A program made the position numbers and the translations under genes. The notes below the pieces were generated by a model, which did not search any database, was not told the origin of the DNA, and worked only from the letters and a program-made list of their open reading frames with translations. This document shows positions 8,949 through 17,677 of a stretch of 64,000 bases of DNA, piece by piece. This stretch comes from Lachnospiraceae bacterium (GTDB lineage: Bacteria > Bacillota > Clostridia > Lachnospirales > Lachnospiraceae), in the NCBI GenBank assembly GCA_910575475.1, contig CAJTGD010000028.1:1-64000 (forward strand). Reading direction: 5' to 3'. The first letter of the stretch is position 1. Every line of letters begins with the position of its first letter.

Positions 8949-9728
8949 TCAATCCTCCTTCCTGAGCTGCCTGGGGGTGCAGCGCTCGGAAAAGTGCGTC
9001 TGACGCTGACGTATTTTTTCAAAATTGTAATCCAGCGCCGCCTGCTCGATCCTGGCGCCGTCACGCACGCGGACCGGGAACCTGGCGCCGCTTTCCATGA
9101 CGCAGCAGCCGTTTTCAAATTCCAGGATGTATTCGGCATTTACCGTGATCCCCTTGTTGACGGGGATAAACCTGGCGTCGCCTCCGGTCTTTTCCATGAA
9201 TTCCGGCATGGTCATGCGGCAGTGCAGCTTTTTTCCGTCTGCAAGCGTGATGTCAAGATAGTGTGCGTCCGTAATGGCGGAGTCGATCTCGTCAAGGAAC
9301 ACGCGGACGGTTTTTCTGCCGTCTGCAAGCTCGATATATTTCTGCTCCTGCGGCAGCACCTTTACGGCGTCCGCCAGTACGTCAAAGATGCGCTGCCCGG
9401 AGAACGGCTTCGTGACATATTCAAAGGCGTGGCAGGAGAAGGCATCCGGCATAAATTCCGTGCTGGAGGTCAAAAATACCAGGAGACACCCGCTGTCCAT
9501 GCCGCGCATCTGCAGTGCGGCGGCAATCCCGTCTATGCCGTCCATGTAGATATCCATGAACACAACAGAGAAGCCTCCGCCCTCAAACGCGTCAAGAAAG
9601 GCCTCTCCGCTGGTGAAGGAGACCGCCTCCACAGGGCGGCCGGTCTGGGCGCTGAAATCACCGCAGAGCCGCGCCATCTCATCCAGGCAGTTCCTTTCGT
9701 CGTCCACTAAAGCAATCTTCAAAATCAT
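8949..9728 (-). CDS. LytTR-family response regulator
   Basis: A 259-residue regulator with an N-terminal receiver domain (KIALVDDERN, phospho-acceptor in VVFMDIYMDGIDG, conserved T/K in LVFLTSS and VTKPFSG) and a C-terminal LytTR DNA-binding domain (about residues 145-235). The frame is open 23 codons further upstream, but the ATG at 9728 has GAGGTGAAA directly before it and gives the normal N-terminus. It is the first gene of the operon with the GHKL kinase. The region upstream carries repeated CTGCCAGAA motifs spaced 20 bp apart (9834 and 9854), the kind of two-turn spacing that LytTR proteins bind, so autoregulation is plausible. Confidence 0.85.
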   Translation of the reverse strand: MILKIALVDDERNCLDEMARLCGDFSAQTGRPVEAVSFTSGEAFLDAFEGGGFSVVFMDIYMDGIDGIAAALQMRGMDSGCLLVFLTSSTEFMPDAFSCHAFEYVTKPFSGQRIFDVLADAVKVLPQEQKYIELADGRKTVRVFLDEIDSAITDAHYLDITLADGKKLHCRMTMPEFMEKTGGDARFIPVNKGITVNAEYILEFENGCCVMESGARFPVRVRDGARIEQAALDYNFEKIRQRQTHFSERCTPRQLRKED

Positions 9729-9824
9729 TTTCACCTCAATTCGTGTATCAAAGGGCATTCCATCAATTCCATACAACCATACCACAAAAAAAGGCATTTT
9801 TCAAACCAGCATCATTCGGATTTT

Positions 9825-9886
9825 CTGATATTTCTGCCAGAAAATCGACGTTCCTGCCAGAAGCGATGGAATCGGCTGGCCAGCCG
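9825..9886. promoter_or_regulatory. candidate regulator-binding region upstream of the LytTR operon
   Basis: The 9-mer CTGCCAGAA occurs at 9834-9842 and 9854-9862, exactly 20 bp apart. The 16-mer ending in the first copy, CTGATATTTCTGCCAG (9825-9840), recurs identically at 11984-11999 upstream of the ADP-ribosylglycohydrolase gene. A perfect 14-bp palindrome CGGCTGGCCAGCCG lies at 9873-9886. No protein assignment can be made from sequence alone. Confidence 0.45.
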
Positions 9887-9905
9887 AAACAATCCAATAA
9901 AAGAA

Positions 9906-9936
9906 GCGGCGGGAAATACAGATTGCCCCGCCGCTG
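9906..9936 (-). terminator. terminator of sugar uptake locus 1
   Basis: In the minus direction AGCGGCGGG pairs with CCCGCCGCT (9928-9936 with 9906-9914), followed by TCTTTTATT. It closes the operon ending with the ADP-ribosylglycohydrolase-like gene. Confidence 0.8.
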
Positions 9937-9960
9937 TTTCTGATCTTTTTCATTCGCAGG

Positions 9961-11922
9961 TCACGCCTTTTCACACCCAAGATCCACACACCACCGTTTC
10001 CGGTGAAAATGCTCCCCTTCGCATTTCCGGAACGCAATGCTGAATTTCATGCTTTCCGTGCGTTTCAGCACCTTGACAACGACCTCATTTGCCCCCTTTT
10101 TCAAATGCACGGTCTGATAATTATTATAGGGTGTCCACAGCCGGATCTCATCCCGTTCCAGACACCGTTCTCCGTTTACCCAGAGCCGGAAACCGTCGTT
10201 ATTCCCGATCACCGCCCACACATCCTGCTCCTTGTCCGAGATGAGCCGCTGCCTCAGATAGATGCATCCCTGCCCCTGAAACGGAAATGCTTCATCCAGC
10301 GGCAGCAGGTCCTCGTAACCATGCACGAGGCAGGTTCCCTCCCTGGAGAATGCCTGCTCGAAATCCTGCTCGTCCAGATATTCCTTGTCCAGATACACCG
10401 CATTGTTGACCATGCATTCCAGAGTGGGCAGGATGCAGCCCTCCCCGTGGGCGCTGGGGATTCCCGGCGGATCGTCCTTTTCCAGATTTTCAAAATAAGG
10501 GCCTGCCGCCGTCCATTCCGCCGCACCGGCAATTCCAAAGCAGCGGCGGTATTCCTGCACCTCGTCCCATGCGACGGCTTTCAGGAGATTTTTTCCGTAC
10601 AGTATCCTCACATCATCTGTGGTTTCAATCGAAAACGGAACCGTTTTTTCCTGGCCCGGTTCCAGAACCAGGGAACGGGTATTGGGAACCGCGCGCCAGC
10701 CCAGGGGCAGTCCGGAGAACCGAAGGTTCCATTCCTTCCTTCCGGGAAAATGATTTTTCAGCCGGATGCCGATTCGGCACCGGTCATTCAGGCCGATCGC
10801 CGGACGGTCCGTATATGATACATCAATGGTCAGCATTGGCTCGTCCTGATGCAGCCTGTCCGTCTGAGACTCCGGCAGATTCAGCCGCGTCTCCAGCTCA
10901 CAGGTGTCTTCCGACACATCCAGCCGCGTCCCCAACTCGCAGGCATCTTTCGGCAGATTCAGCCGCGTCCCCAGCTCACAGGTCTCCTCCGACAGCTTCC
11001 GGATGGACCGATCCGTCCGTTCCAGATCGATCCCGATCACAAACTGGTCATTGACAAGCGCTTTCAGATCCTCCGGAATGCGGTCCGCCCCATGCAGGAT
11101 CCCCCAGACCGCCGCCGCCGTTGCGCAGGTGCAGTCCGTATCATACCCGCATCGAAACGCAATATTGATCACCTTCCAGAGATCCTCCCCTCCATATAAC
11201 AGGGCGATCACGGTGATTCCCAGATTGGTCACCGCATTGGTAAAATCAAAATGTCCGAATCTCCGGAGCATTCTGGCCCTTGCTTTGACCCAGTCACAGG
11301 GATCTTCGCGAAAGGTCTCCATGACCAGCTCCGCGCATGCCCTGGCGCGGGAGCCCTCCGGAAGCCGGTGGAGCTGGTCTGTCAGCAGAGTCTCCATCCT
11401 GTTTTCCGATAACTCTGTAAATGCCATTGACTCCGCCGCGGCATAATACTGCTCGATCCACACCGCTTCCCCCGCATGATCCAGGCTTCCGTCCATGCCC
11501 GCATAAGCCGCCGCCGTATCCCCGTCCCCGGGAAAAACCATTCCCCAGATCTCGGACCGGATCGGACATCCCTCGCCTTCGCAGAACAGGGGATTGTTAA
11601 AGCTTCCGCTGTAGGGCGGCAGAATCCCACGTTCATAATTTTTCAAAAAAATCCCGTATTCGTTAAAGGGATACCAGCACTGCCGGTCCCAGGCTTCGGC
11701 CAGGTCTGCCGCGGTCACCTGCCGTCCCTTCTTCTGCAGGACCTCCAGCCACAATAGCTGCAGATCCAGGTCGTCATTGGGCAGATCCGGGCGGATCATC
11801 TCCCGGAAATCCTCGCAGGGGATGAGCTTCTTGATGCCCTCCACCGGGGTGCCCGCCGCCCCGCCCAGGCATTTCCCGAGCCATCCGCCGTAAACCCTGT
11901 CAAAATATATAGTATCTGTCAT
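9961..11922 (-). CDS. ADP-ribosylglycohydrolase-family protein with C-terminal beta-rich region
   Basis: A 653-residue protein. The first ~310 residues are an ADP-ribosylglycohydrolase (DraG-like) all-helical domain: GGWLGKCLGGAAGTPVEG at the start, the acidic metal motif PNDDLDLQLLWLE near 50, and GYDTDCTCATAAAVWGI near 260. A linker at about 311-360 contains three 13-residue repeats (CELGTRLNLP type). The remaining ~290 residues look like beta-sandwich modules (VSYTDRPAIGLNDRC, LWVNGERCLERDEI). AGGAG precedes the ATG. It is downstream of sugar permease genes in the same direction, a context that suggests a role in carbohydrate or glycoconjugate metabolism rather than reversal of protein ADP-ribosylation. 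The acidic motif reads DDLD, not the canonical (S/T)DDT, which supports an altered substrate. No signal peptide is visible. Confidence 0.75.
   Translation of the reverse strand: MTDTIYFDRVYGGWLGKCLGGAAGTPVEGIKKLIPCEDFREMIRPDLPNDDLDLQLLWLEVLQKKGRQVTAADLAEAWDRQCWYPFNEYGIFLKNYERGILPPYSGSFNNPLFCEGEGCPIRSEIWGMVFPGDGDTAAAYAGMDGSLDHAGEAVWIEQYYAAAESMAFTELSENRMETLLTDQLHRLPEGSRARACAELVMETFREDPCDWVKARARMLRRFGHFDFTNAVTNLGITVIALLYGGEDLWKVINIAFRCGYDTDCTCATAAAVWGILHGADRIPEDLKALVNDQFVIGIDLERTDRSIRKLSEETCELGTRLNLPKDACELGTRLDVSEDTCELETRLNLPESQTDRLHQDEPMLTIDVSYTDRPAIGLNDRCRIGIRLKNHFPGRKEWNLRFSGLPLGWRAVPNTRSLVLEPGQEKTVPFSIETTDDVRILYGKNLLKAVAWDEVQEYRRCFGIAGAAEWTAAGPYFENLEKDDPPGIPSAHGEGCILPTLECMVNNAVYLDKEYLDEQDFEQAFSREGTCLVHGYEDLLPLDEAFPFQGQGCIYLRQRLISDKEQDVWAVIGNNDGFRLWVNGERCLERDEIRLWTPYNNYQTVHLKKGANEVVVKVLKRTESMKFSIAFRKCEGEHFHRKRWCVDLGCEKA
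10873..10989 (-). repeat. 39-bp minisatellite inside the ADP-ribosylglycohydrolase gene
   Basis: Three exactly 39-bp units (10873-10911, 10912-10950, 10951-10989) encode 13-residue repeats of the type CELGTRLNLPKDA in the linker between the two halves of the protein. The units differ at few positions, so the array is probably young and may vary in copy number. Confidence 0.9.
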
Positions 11923-11983
11923 TTGTTTCTCCTACTTTCTCTGAACTAGTACAGCATTGTTTAAATATCGATGAATAATGTGA

Positions 11984-11999
11984 CTGATATTTCTGCCAG
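11984..11999. promoter_or_regulatory. 16-mer shared with the LytTR operon upstream region
   Basis: CTGATATTTCTGCCAG is identical to 9825-9840. It lies 62 bp upstream of the ATG at 11922, inside the 195-bp gap between the permease and the glycohydrolase gene. The rest of that gap shows no gene. Confidence 0.4.
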
Positions 12000-12117
12000 T
12001 ACTGCGTTGGCCTACATTCCGTTTCGGTCCGCGCTAAACGTGTGTCACTGGCACACAGCGCCGTCAATCAACGATGCCGCCGCATCCCCATATTCTCCCC
12101 AACCGCATCCGATCAGC

Positions 12118-12954
12118 CTACTTCAATATCGCCCCCGCCGAGAATGTTTTCTCCACCTGATTACTGAAAAACACAAACAGCATCACCGGCAGGATACTCG
12201 TGATCACCATGGCAGCATACATTCCGCCGTAATCCGTTCCGTATTTTCCGGAGGAGTAATTCATCAGCGCAATGGGAAGCGTCCGGTATTTCTCCCCGCT
12301 GATCAGCACCAGCGCATAGATAAATTCATTCCAGCTGTTGATAAAGGTATTGATGCACATGGTCGCCACCGCGGGCTTGATCATGGGCACAATGACCCGG
12401 AACAGGATCGTGAAGATCCCGGCCCCGTCCATCACCGCGGCCTCCTCCATTTCCAGGGGGATGCCGGAGAGAAAGCTACTGCACATCAGCGTGGCCATGG
12501 CAATGTTAAATGCCGAGATGGTCAGGATCAGGGACAGCGGATTGTTGATCAGGTGCATTTCCCGGAGCATCATGAAGATGGGGACAATGACGATCTGGGA
12601 GGGGAGCAGGATCCCCAGAGTGACCATTTTGCTCACATGCACCGACAGCTTCCACCGCATCCTGGTCAGCGCGTAGGACAGCATGATGGATGCCACCACG
12701 GTGAGCAGCAGGGTAAAGCCGGTCACGATAATGCTGTTTACAAAAAATTTCAGGATATCCCGGTTGAAGATCGCGTCCGTATAATTTGCAAATTTCCAGA
12801 CATGGGGAAGGCCGAAGGATTCCCCTGTCATGATCTCTGTTGTATCCTTGAAGGAATTGATCAGCATCCAGAGCAGCGGGTACACCGAAGTCACCGCGCA
12901 GATCCCGAAGACCGCTGTCAAAATTCCTTTGATCCATTTTTGCCGGATTCTCAT
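12118..12954 (-). CDS. carbohydrate ABC transporter permease, MalG type
   Basis: A 278-residue inner-membrane permease with six hydrophobic segments and the EAA loop EEAAVMDGAGIFTILFRVIV (about residues 185-205), which contacts the ATPase. Start chosen at the ATG nine bases after AAGGAGG; the frame extends 14 codons further upstream without a ribosome site. It pairs with the MalF-type permease at 13118-14005 and the lipoprotein at 14221-15585. No ATPase gene lies in the locus, as is usual for CUT1 importers of Clostridia that use a shared MsmX-type subunit. The C-terminus VEKTFSAGAILK is complete. The sugar is not predictable. Confidence 0.9.
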   Translation of the reverse strand: MRIRQKWIKGILTAVFGICAVTSVYPLLWMLINSFKDTTEIMTGESFGLPHVWKFANYTDAIFNRDILKFFVNSIIVTGFTLLLTVVASIMLSYALTRMRWKLSVHVSKMVTLGILLPSQIVIVPIFMMLREMHLINNPLSLILTISAFNIAMATLMCSSFLSGIPLEMEEAAVMDGAGIFTILFRVIVPMIKPAVATMCINTFINSWNEFIYALVLISGEKYRTLPIALMNYSSGKYGTDYGGMYAAMVITSILPVMLFVFFSNQVEKTFSAGAILK

Positions 12955-12973
12955 ATCATTAGTCCTCCTTATA

Positions 12974-13042
12974 TATGTAACCACTTTGCGCAGCAAATTG
13001 ATTGCCTATTGAATGTAACCACTTGCATAGCGAGTGATTGTG
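12974..13042 (-). repeat. two imperfect 39-bp repeats before the MalG-type gene
   Basis: ATGTAACCACTT occurs at 12974 and again 39 bp later at 13013, each followed by a related GC-rich then GATTG segment. They lie in the 163-bp gap between the two permease genes, close to the downstream ribosome site. Confidence 0.5.
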
Positions 13043-13117
13043 TGCCTGCTTTCTGCGAAGCAGATTTTTAATGCGGGCAATTCCCGTATCGTTTTTTCAT
13101 ACAATACTTTACATTGC

Positions 13118-14005
13118 CTAATCCTCTCTGTATTTTCCCTGTTTGAACAGCCAGCCGATTCCGCCCAGGATCACGCAGGTCTCAAGAATGACCAGGATCC
13201 CCACGGCCGAGGCCATGCCGTACCTCTGGTTGGCAAAGGCCTGTCGGTACATGTACATCATGACGGTCTGGGTCAGGTCCCCGGGGCCCCCGCCGGTCAT
13301 GATGAATACCTGCGGAAATGTATAAAGACCGGCAATTGTTGAAATGGTGATACAGGTTTTGGAGACATTCCGCAGAAGAGGCAGTGTGATGTAGCGCACA
13401 GTATCCAGGAAACCGGCCCCGTCCAGCTGCGCTGCCTCAAAGTAGCTTTCCGGGATTGCCTTGATCCCGGAATAGGCCATCAGCAGATCCATACCAAATG
13501 CCCACCACATTCCGGTCACTGCAATACAGATCATGGCAGTTTTGGGATTGATCAGCCATTCATTCTGTAAAAAGCCGAGGCCGACTGTCCTCAAAAAATA
13601 ATTCAGCAGCCCCCAGTCCGCGTGATAGATCGTCAGCCATAGCTGAGAGATCACAGAGACGGACAGGACCAGCGGAATGACAAAGGCTGTTCGCAAAATT
13701 TTCTGTACCCTGGGCTTCAAGGTGCAGAGCAGGATCGACACGATGATCGCCAGGACTGCATTACAAAGAACTGCCAGTATGCTCAATCCAAGCGAGGCCA
13801 GATTAGACCGGATAAATGCTTCGTCCTGGATCAGCTGCAGGAAATTATCCAGTCCGACAAATTCCGCCGGTGTCAGCCCGTTTGTTTTCTGCAGCGACAT
13901 GATCACAATACTGACCAGCGGGTAAGCCACAAATGCCGCAAGCAGGATCAGCGCCGGGGCGCTTAATAAGAAGATATACCATTTATTCCCCAATACTTTT
14001 TTCAT
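13118..14005 (-). CDS. carbohydrate ABC transporter permease, MalF/UgpA type
   Basis: A 295-residue permease with about six membrane spans starting at WYIFLLSAPALILLAAFVA, and an EAA loop at FEAAQLDGAGFLDTVRYITL (about residue 195). The typical MalF-type MTGGGPGDLTQT segment follows the EAA loop. The ATG is preceded by AGGAG at a longish distance. It is the second gene of the operon after the lipoprotein, separated by 215 bp that contain strong hairpins, which probably lower its expression relative to the binding protein. Confidence 0.9.
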   Translation of the reverse strand: MKKVLGNKWYIFLLSAPALILLAAFVAYPLVSIVIMSLQKTNGLTPAEFVGLDNFLQLIQDEAFIRSNLASLGLSILAVLCNAVLAIIVSILLCTLKPRVQKILRTAFVIPLVLSVSVISQLWLTIYHADWGLLNYFLRTVGLGFLQNEWLINPKTAMICIAVTGMWWAFGMDLLMAYSGIKAIPESYFEAAQLDGAGFLDTVRYITLPLLRNVSKTCITISTIAGLYTFPQVFIMTGGGPGDLTQTVMMYMYRQAFANQRYGMASAVGILVILETCVILGGIGWLFKQGKYRED

Positions 14006-14118
14006 AATGATATCCAGCTCCTGTTCTGATGAAATGATCTTGTATCCGCTCAGTGCAGGAGCTCAAGGAACCTTCTGCATTGTCCGGATACAAAAAATGT
14101 ATCCTGATCTCATAAAGT

Positions 14119-14206
14119 CAGCCGGCGGCTCATGAAAAGCCATACCGCCGGCTGTTTTGCATACCATCGTATGCAGAAAGGCTGCCAGTGGCAGGCTTTC
14201 TGTATT
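14119..14206 (-). terminator. three hairpins between binding protein and permease (includes 46-bp repeat copy 2)
   Basis: Read on the minus strand: an imperfect hairpin around CAGAAAG...CTTTCTG (about 14175-14203), then GCATAC-N4-GTATGC (14159-14174), then a perfect 10-bp stem CAGCCGGCGG/CCGCCGGCTG (14119-14128 with 14145-14154). Segment 14161-14206 is 95 percent identical to 2465-2510. Such structures after a binding-protein gene usually cause partial termination or protect its mRNA. Confidence 0.7.
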
Positions 14207-14220
14207 CTCGTCTAAATTTA

Positions 14221-15585
14221 TTATTCTTCCAATGCTGCCTTATCCATATCTGCCAGATAATCCTCTATCGTATAGTCAGGCGTATTTGTCATAAATTTAC
14301 TGGTTGCCTGCATGATACCTGCGGAAGCAGCGGCAGTGGGCATGACATCCTGGACCAGGCCGTATACATATTCAAAATTCTGCATATCCTCTGCCAGCTG
14401 AGCCACCGGCTCTGCAAATTCGCTGTCATATTTCCAGCCCATGACCTCCGGCTTGTAGACGATATAGGGATTGCCTTTTTCCTCATATACATACTGGCAG
14501 CGGAGCTCTGCGACCGCCTCGCAGAGTGCCGCGGCTTCGGCAGGATGCTCGGTGCCTGCGTATGCCATCATTCCGGAATACTTGTTGATCCCTCCGGCTA
14601 CATTTTTTCCATACTTGTCAAGATCCGTATCATTTACGACCGGATAATAAAAAAATCCAAAATCCTCGCCCATTTTTTCCGCGCCTGCGGCAACCGCCCA
14701 GGAACCATTTGCCATCATTGCCGCCTTTCCTGTTTCGAACAGAGGAAGGGCTTCATCGATCCCGGTCAATGCCACATTTTTGGAAAATGCTCCCATATCC
14801 AGAAGCTCTTTCATGATCTCTGCCCCCGTCCTGTACGGCTCATCCGAAAATTTTCCTTCTCCCTTCACGATCTTTTCCGTGATCATGGGATCCAGGGAAT
14901 ATGCAAATCCTTCCAGCATCATTGCCGCGCACCAGCCGTCTTTGGCTCCTACGGAGATGGGGACGATATCGGTTTCTGCAAGTACTTTGATGACCTCCTT
15001 TAATTCGGAAACCGTCTTCGGAACCTCCAGGTTATGGTCCGCAAAGATCTTTTTGTTATATAAAATGATCTCATAAGAATTATCATTAAACGGTACGGAA
15101 TAGATATGGCCGTCCTCTGCCGTAAATATTGCTGAGGGGATGACCTTATCCTTGTATCCGCTCTCTTCCAGATATTCATCCAGGGGCAGGGCGCTTCCGG
15201 ATTCCAGGATCGGAGTTGCCCAGCTTCCGCCGCGCTCCCACCATACGTCGAGTCCTTCTCCGCCTGCGGAGATCATAGTCCGTACCTTCGTCTCATAGGT
15301 CTGAGCATCTCCGGGGACCATTTCCAATTTTGCCTCCACGTTGGGAAGCCTTTCCGGAAGATGCTCCATCACATATTCCATTTCCGCTTCCACATTTTCA
15401 TCGGTGTCATTAAAGAGGATATTCAGAGTGACTTTTTCCGTACTTTCCGCCTCTTCTGACGCTTCTTTACTGCCGCTGCTTTCGGGCTCTTTTGCATCTC
15501 CAGCTCCGCTGCCTCCGCATGCAGCCAGTGAGAGCATCATTGCACCAGCAAGTGTCAGCGATAATATTTTTTTCAATTTGTTCAT
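14221..15585 (-). CDS. extracellular solute-binding lipoprotein (family 1), sugar uptake locus 1
   Basis: A 454-residue lipoprotein with a lysine-containing signal peptide and lipobox LSLAAC (Cys at residue 23), then an acidic Ser/Glu-rich linker and a two-lobed CUT1-type sugar-binding domain. Motifs typical of the family are GEGLDVWWERGG, YSVPFNDNSYEIILYNKKIF and ALPLFETGKAAMMANGSWA. GGAGG precedes the ATG by eight bases. It is the first gene of a three-to-four gene operon with two permeases. A divergent YesM/YesN pair begins 212 bp away and probably controls it. The ligand is not predictable from sequence. Confidence 0.9.
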   Translation of the reverse strand: MNKLKKILSLTLAGAMMLSLAACGGSGAGDAKEPESSGSKEASEEAESTEKVTLNILFNDTDENVEAEMEYVMEHLPERLPNVEAKLEMVPGDAQTYETKVRTMISAGGEGLDVWWERGGSWATPILESGSALPLDEYLEESGYKDKVIPSAIFTAEDGHIYSVPFNDNSYEIILYNKKIFADHNLEVPKTVSELKEVIKVLAETDIVPISVGAKDGWCAAMMLEGFAYSLDPMITEKIVKGEGKFSDEPYRTGAEIMKELLDMGAFSKNVALTGIDEALPLFETGKAAMMANGSWAVAAGAEKMGEDFGFFYYPVVNDTDLDKYGKNVAGGINKYSGMMAYAGTEHPAEAAALCEAVAELRCQYVYEEKGNPYIVYKPEVMGWKYDSEFAEPVAQLAEDMQNFEYVYGLVQDVMPTAAASAGIMQATSKFMTNTPDYTIEDYLADMDKAALEE

Positions 15586-15797
15586 TGTTCCTTCCTCCCT
15601 TTTAAAGTTGTTCCAGCCGTACAGCTGGAATTTGTTTTTGCTGATATAAGCATCTTAAACAATCCGGCCCGAAAACGGAATGGAATTTTCGGACACCATA
15701 TGGAAAAATCGGAGAATCTGTCTGTTCCTTATATTCAAGCATATCCACATAATATATAATGATTCCTGAGAGACTATTGATTGGTATGGGAGGCGCT
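15586..15797. promoter_or_regulatory. divergent regulatory region of sugar uptake locus 1
   Basis: This gap separates the lipoprotein gene (minus) from the YesM-type kinase gene (plus). TATAAT at 15755-15760 is a likely -10 for the kinase gene; I cannot name a convincing -35. A 7-bp stem TTCCAGC/GCTGGAA (15611-15630) sits in the leader of the lipoprotein gene. AraC-type regulator sites are expected here but not identifiable by eye. Confidence 0.4.
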
Positions 15798-17561
15798 ATG
15801 GATATACAACATTTTTTTATCAACTGGAACCTGAAGAAAAAAATACTTGCCGTTTTTCTGCCTCTGCTCACGCTCTCCACGCTCCTGATCCTGATTTCGT
15901 CCATTTCGCTGATCATCCGGAACGGGAAGGCAGAAGCGCTGGACAATGCAGAGGACAAGCTGTCTCTCGTATCGGATCAGACAGACCAGATCCTGTCAAA
16001 TATTACCTACAACATCAAGGCATTTTCCACCAGCTCGGCGCTGCAGGACGCGATCCGGGCGGAATATCCGGACAATGCTTACGGCAACTACATGTTTTCC
16101 TCTACCATGCACAATGCCGTGCACAACATCATGGACATTCAGAGCCTGATCTCCAGCGGGTATATCCAGACGTGGAACGGGCGGGTTTTCGACATCAAGA
16201 CAGATGAGATCCGCACACCGGACAGGGAGATGGACGCGCGTTATCAGGAGATTGCGGCGCAAAAGGGCCGGATCCTCCTGGAATATCCGGCGGATAAAAG
16301 CGGCGCGGCGGCTCTGACCGTGTCCAAATCGCTGATCGATATCCGGTCCGGGGCGTGCCTTGGGATTTTAAGCTTTGACATCAAGGAACCGCTGTTTTAT
16401 GAAGCTTACCATTCGGTTTCGGATATGGAAAATGAAGTTTTCCTGCTGATCGACAGCGCCGGGACGATCATTTCCTCGGAGGACAGGGACGAGCTGCAGA
16501 CCACGGCGCCGCCGGAAATCCTGCGTCTGCTGGGGGACAGGGGGAAGGAGGTGCAGGAAAATATGCGGAAGGCGGGGGAAGCCTCAGACCTGGAACACAT
16601 GCTCCTCCTCTCCACCGCCACAGAAAACGGCGACTACACGGTCGTTTATATGATGCGCTACTACCGGATCTATAAGGAAGCGTTGAACCTGGCTCTGCTC
16701 CTTCTGCTCATCGGGATCCTCATCCTCGTGACCGCCGTTTTTCTCTCCTCCCTGCTGGCCCAGAGCATCGTGCGTCCGGTGATCCGGCTGGCGGATTATG
16801 CGGACGAAGCCGGAAAGGGGCACTTCGACCTTCCAGTCCCGGTCCATTCCCGGGATGAGATCGGCTTTCTGGCAGAGCGCTTCGGCGTGATGAACCATAA
16901 CATCAAAGAGCTGACGACCCGCATTTACGAGGAGCAGACCCAGAAAAAGGAATACGAGCTGAAAATGCTGCAGGCCCAGATCAATCCGCATTTTCTCTAC
17001 AATTGTCTGGATAACATCAGCAGCCTGATCACGGACCGGAAAAATGAAACCGCGACCGCCATGGTTTCCCATCTGGGCCGCTATTACCGGGCGATCCTGA
17101 GCAAGGGGCGCAACATCATTACCCTGCGGGAGGAGCTGAACCTGATCCGGGCATACCTGGAGATCCAGCTGATCCGCACCCCGGGCCTGTTTACCTACCG
17201 TATTGCGGCGGACGAGGAGATCCAGGATTTCAAGATCCTGAAAATGATCCTCCAGCCCATTGCGGAAAATTCTGTGATCCACGGCTTCGCGGGCTTCCGG
17301 CAGGGCGGCCATATTGAGATAGAAGGAACGCTGCAGAACCAGACCGTTTTCATCCGCATTTCCGATAATGGAAAAGGGATTCCGGAGAAAATGCTTTCGT
17401 CCATCTTCGCCCCGGCGCCCACCGCGGTGCCGAAGCATTTCGGGCTGAAAAATATACAGGAGCGGATCCAGCTAAAATATGGGGAGGAATATGGGATCAC
17501 GATACATTCCGAAGAAGAGAAGGGGACGGAAATCTGCGTCCGTTTTCCGAAAATGCTGTAA
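15798..17561 (+). CDS. sensor histidine kinase, YesM type
   Basis: A 587-residue membrane kinase: transmembrane segment at about 16-38, extracytoplasmic sensing domain to about 280, second transmembrane segment near 285-310, HAMP linker, then the His_kinase domain with QINPHFLYNCLDNI (phospho-acceptor His near 398) and a HATPase domain with ISDNGKGIP. The ATG at 15798 follows GGGAGG; an in-frame ATG 13 codons earlier lacks a good site. It is followed by its partner YesN-type regulator. Position and orientation, divergent from a sugar-binding lipoprotein operon, imply control of that operon in response to an extracellular sugar. Confidence 0.9.
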   Translation: MDIQHFFINWNLKKKILAVFLPLLTLSTLLILISSISLIIRNGKAEALDNAEDKLSLVSDQTDQILSNITYNIKAFSTSSALQDAIRAEYPDNAYGNYMFSSTMHNAVHNIMDIQSLISSGYIQTWNGRVFDIKTDEIRTPDREMDARYQEIAAQKGRILLEYPADKSGAAALTVSKSLIDIRSGACLGILSFDIKEPLFYEAYHSVSDMENEVFLLIDSAGTIISSEDRDELQTTAPPEILRLLGDRGKEVQENMRKAGEASDLEHMLLLSTATENGDYTVVYMMRYYRIYKEALNLALLLLLIGILILVTAVFLSSLLAQSIVRPVIRLADYADEAGKGHFDLPVPVHSRDEIGFLAERFGVMNHNIKELTTRIYEEQTQKKEYELKMLQAQINPHFLYNCLDNISSLITDRKNETATAMVSHLGRYYRAILSKGRNIITLREELNLIRAYLEIQLIRTPGLFTYRIAADEEIQDFKILKMILQPIAENSVIHGFAGFRQGGHIEIEGTLQNQTVFIRISDNGKGIPEKMLSSIFAPAPTAVPKHFGLKNIQERIQLKYGEEYGITIHSEEEKGTEICVRFPKML

Positions 17562-17677
17562 AATCCGCACTGGATGCGGGCAGCACGAACAGCTGCAGTG
17601 GAAATCCATTGTAAAATTGAATCTGTGGTAAAAGCGCATTTTTGACAGATGCAGCATGAATGAAAGGATACCAAACT

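Noticed and set aside
11971..13071. 366-codon plus-strand open frame
   Set aside because: It is antisense to a convincing MalG-type permease and its flanks; the product is His/Gln/Asp-rich.
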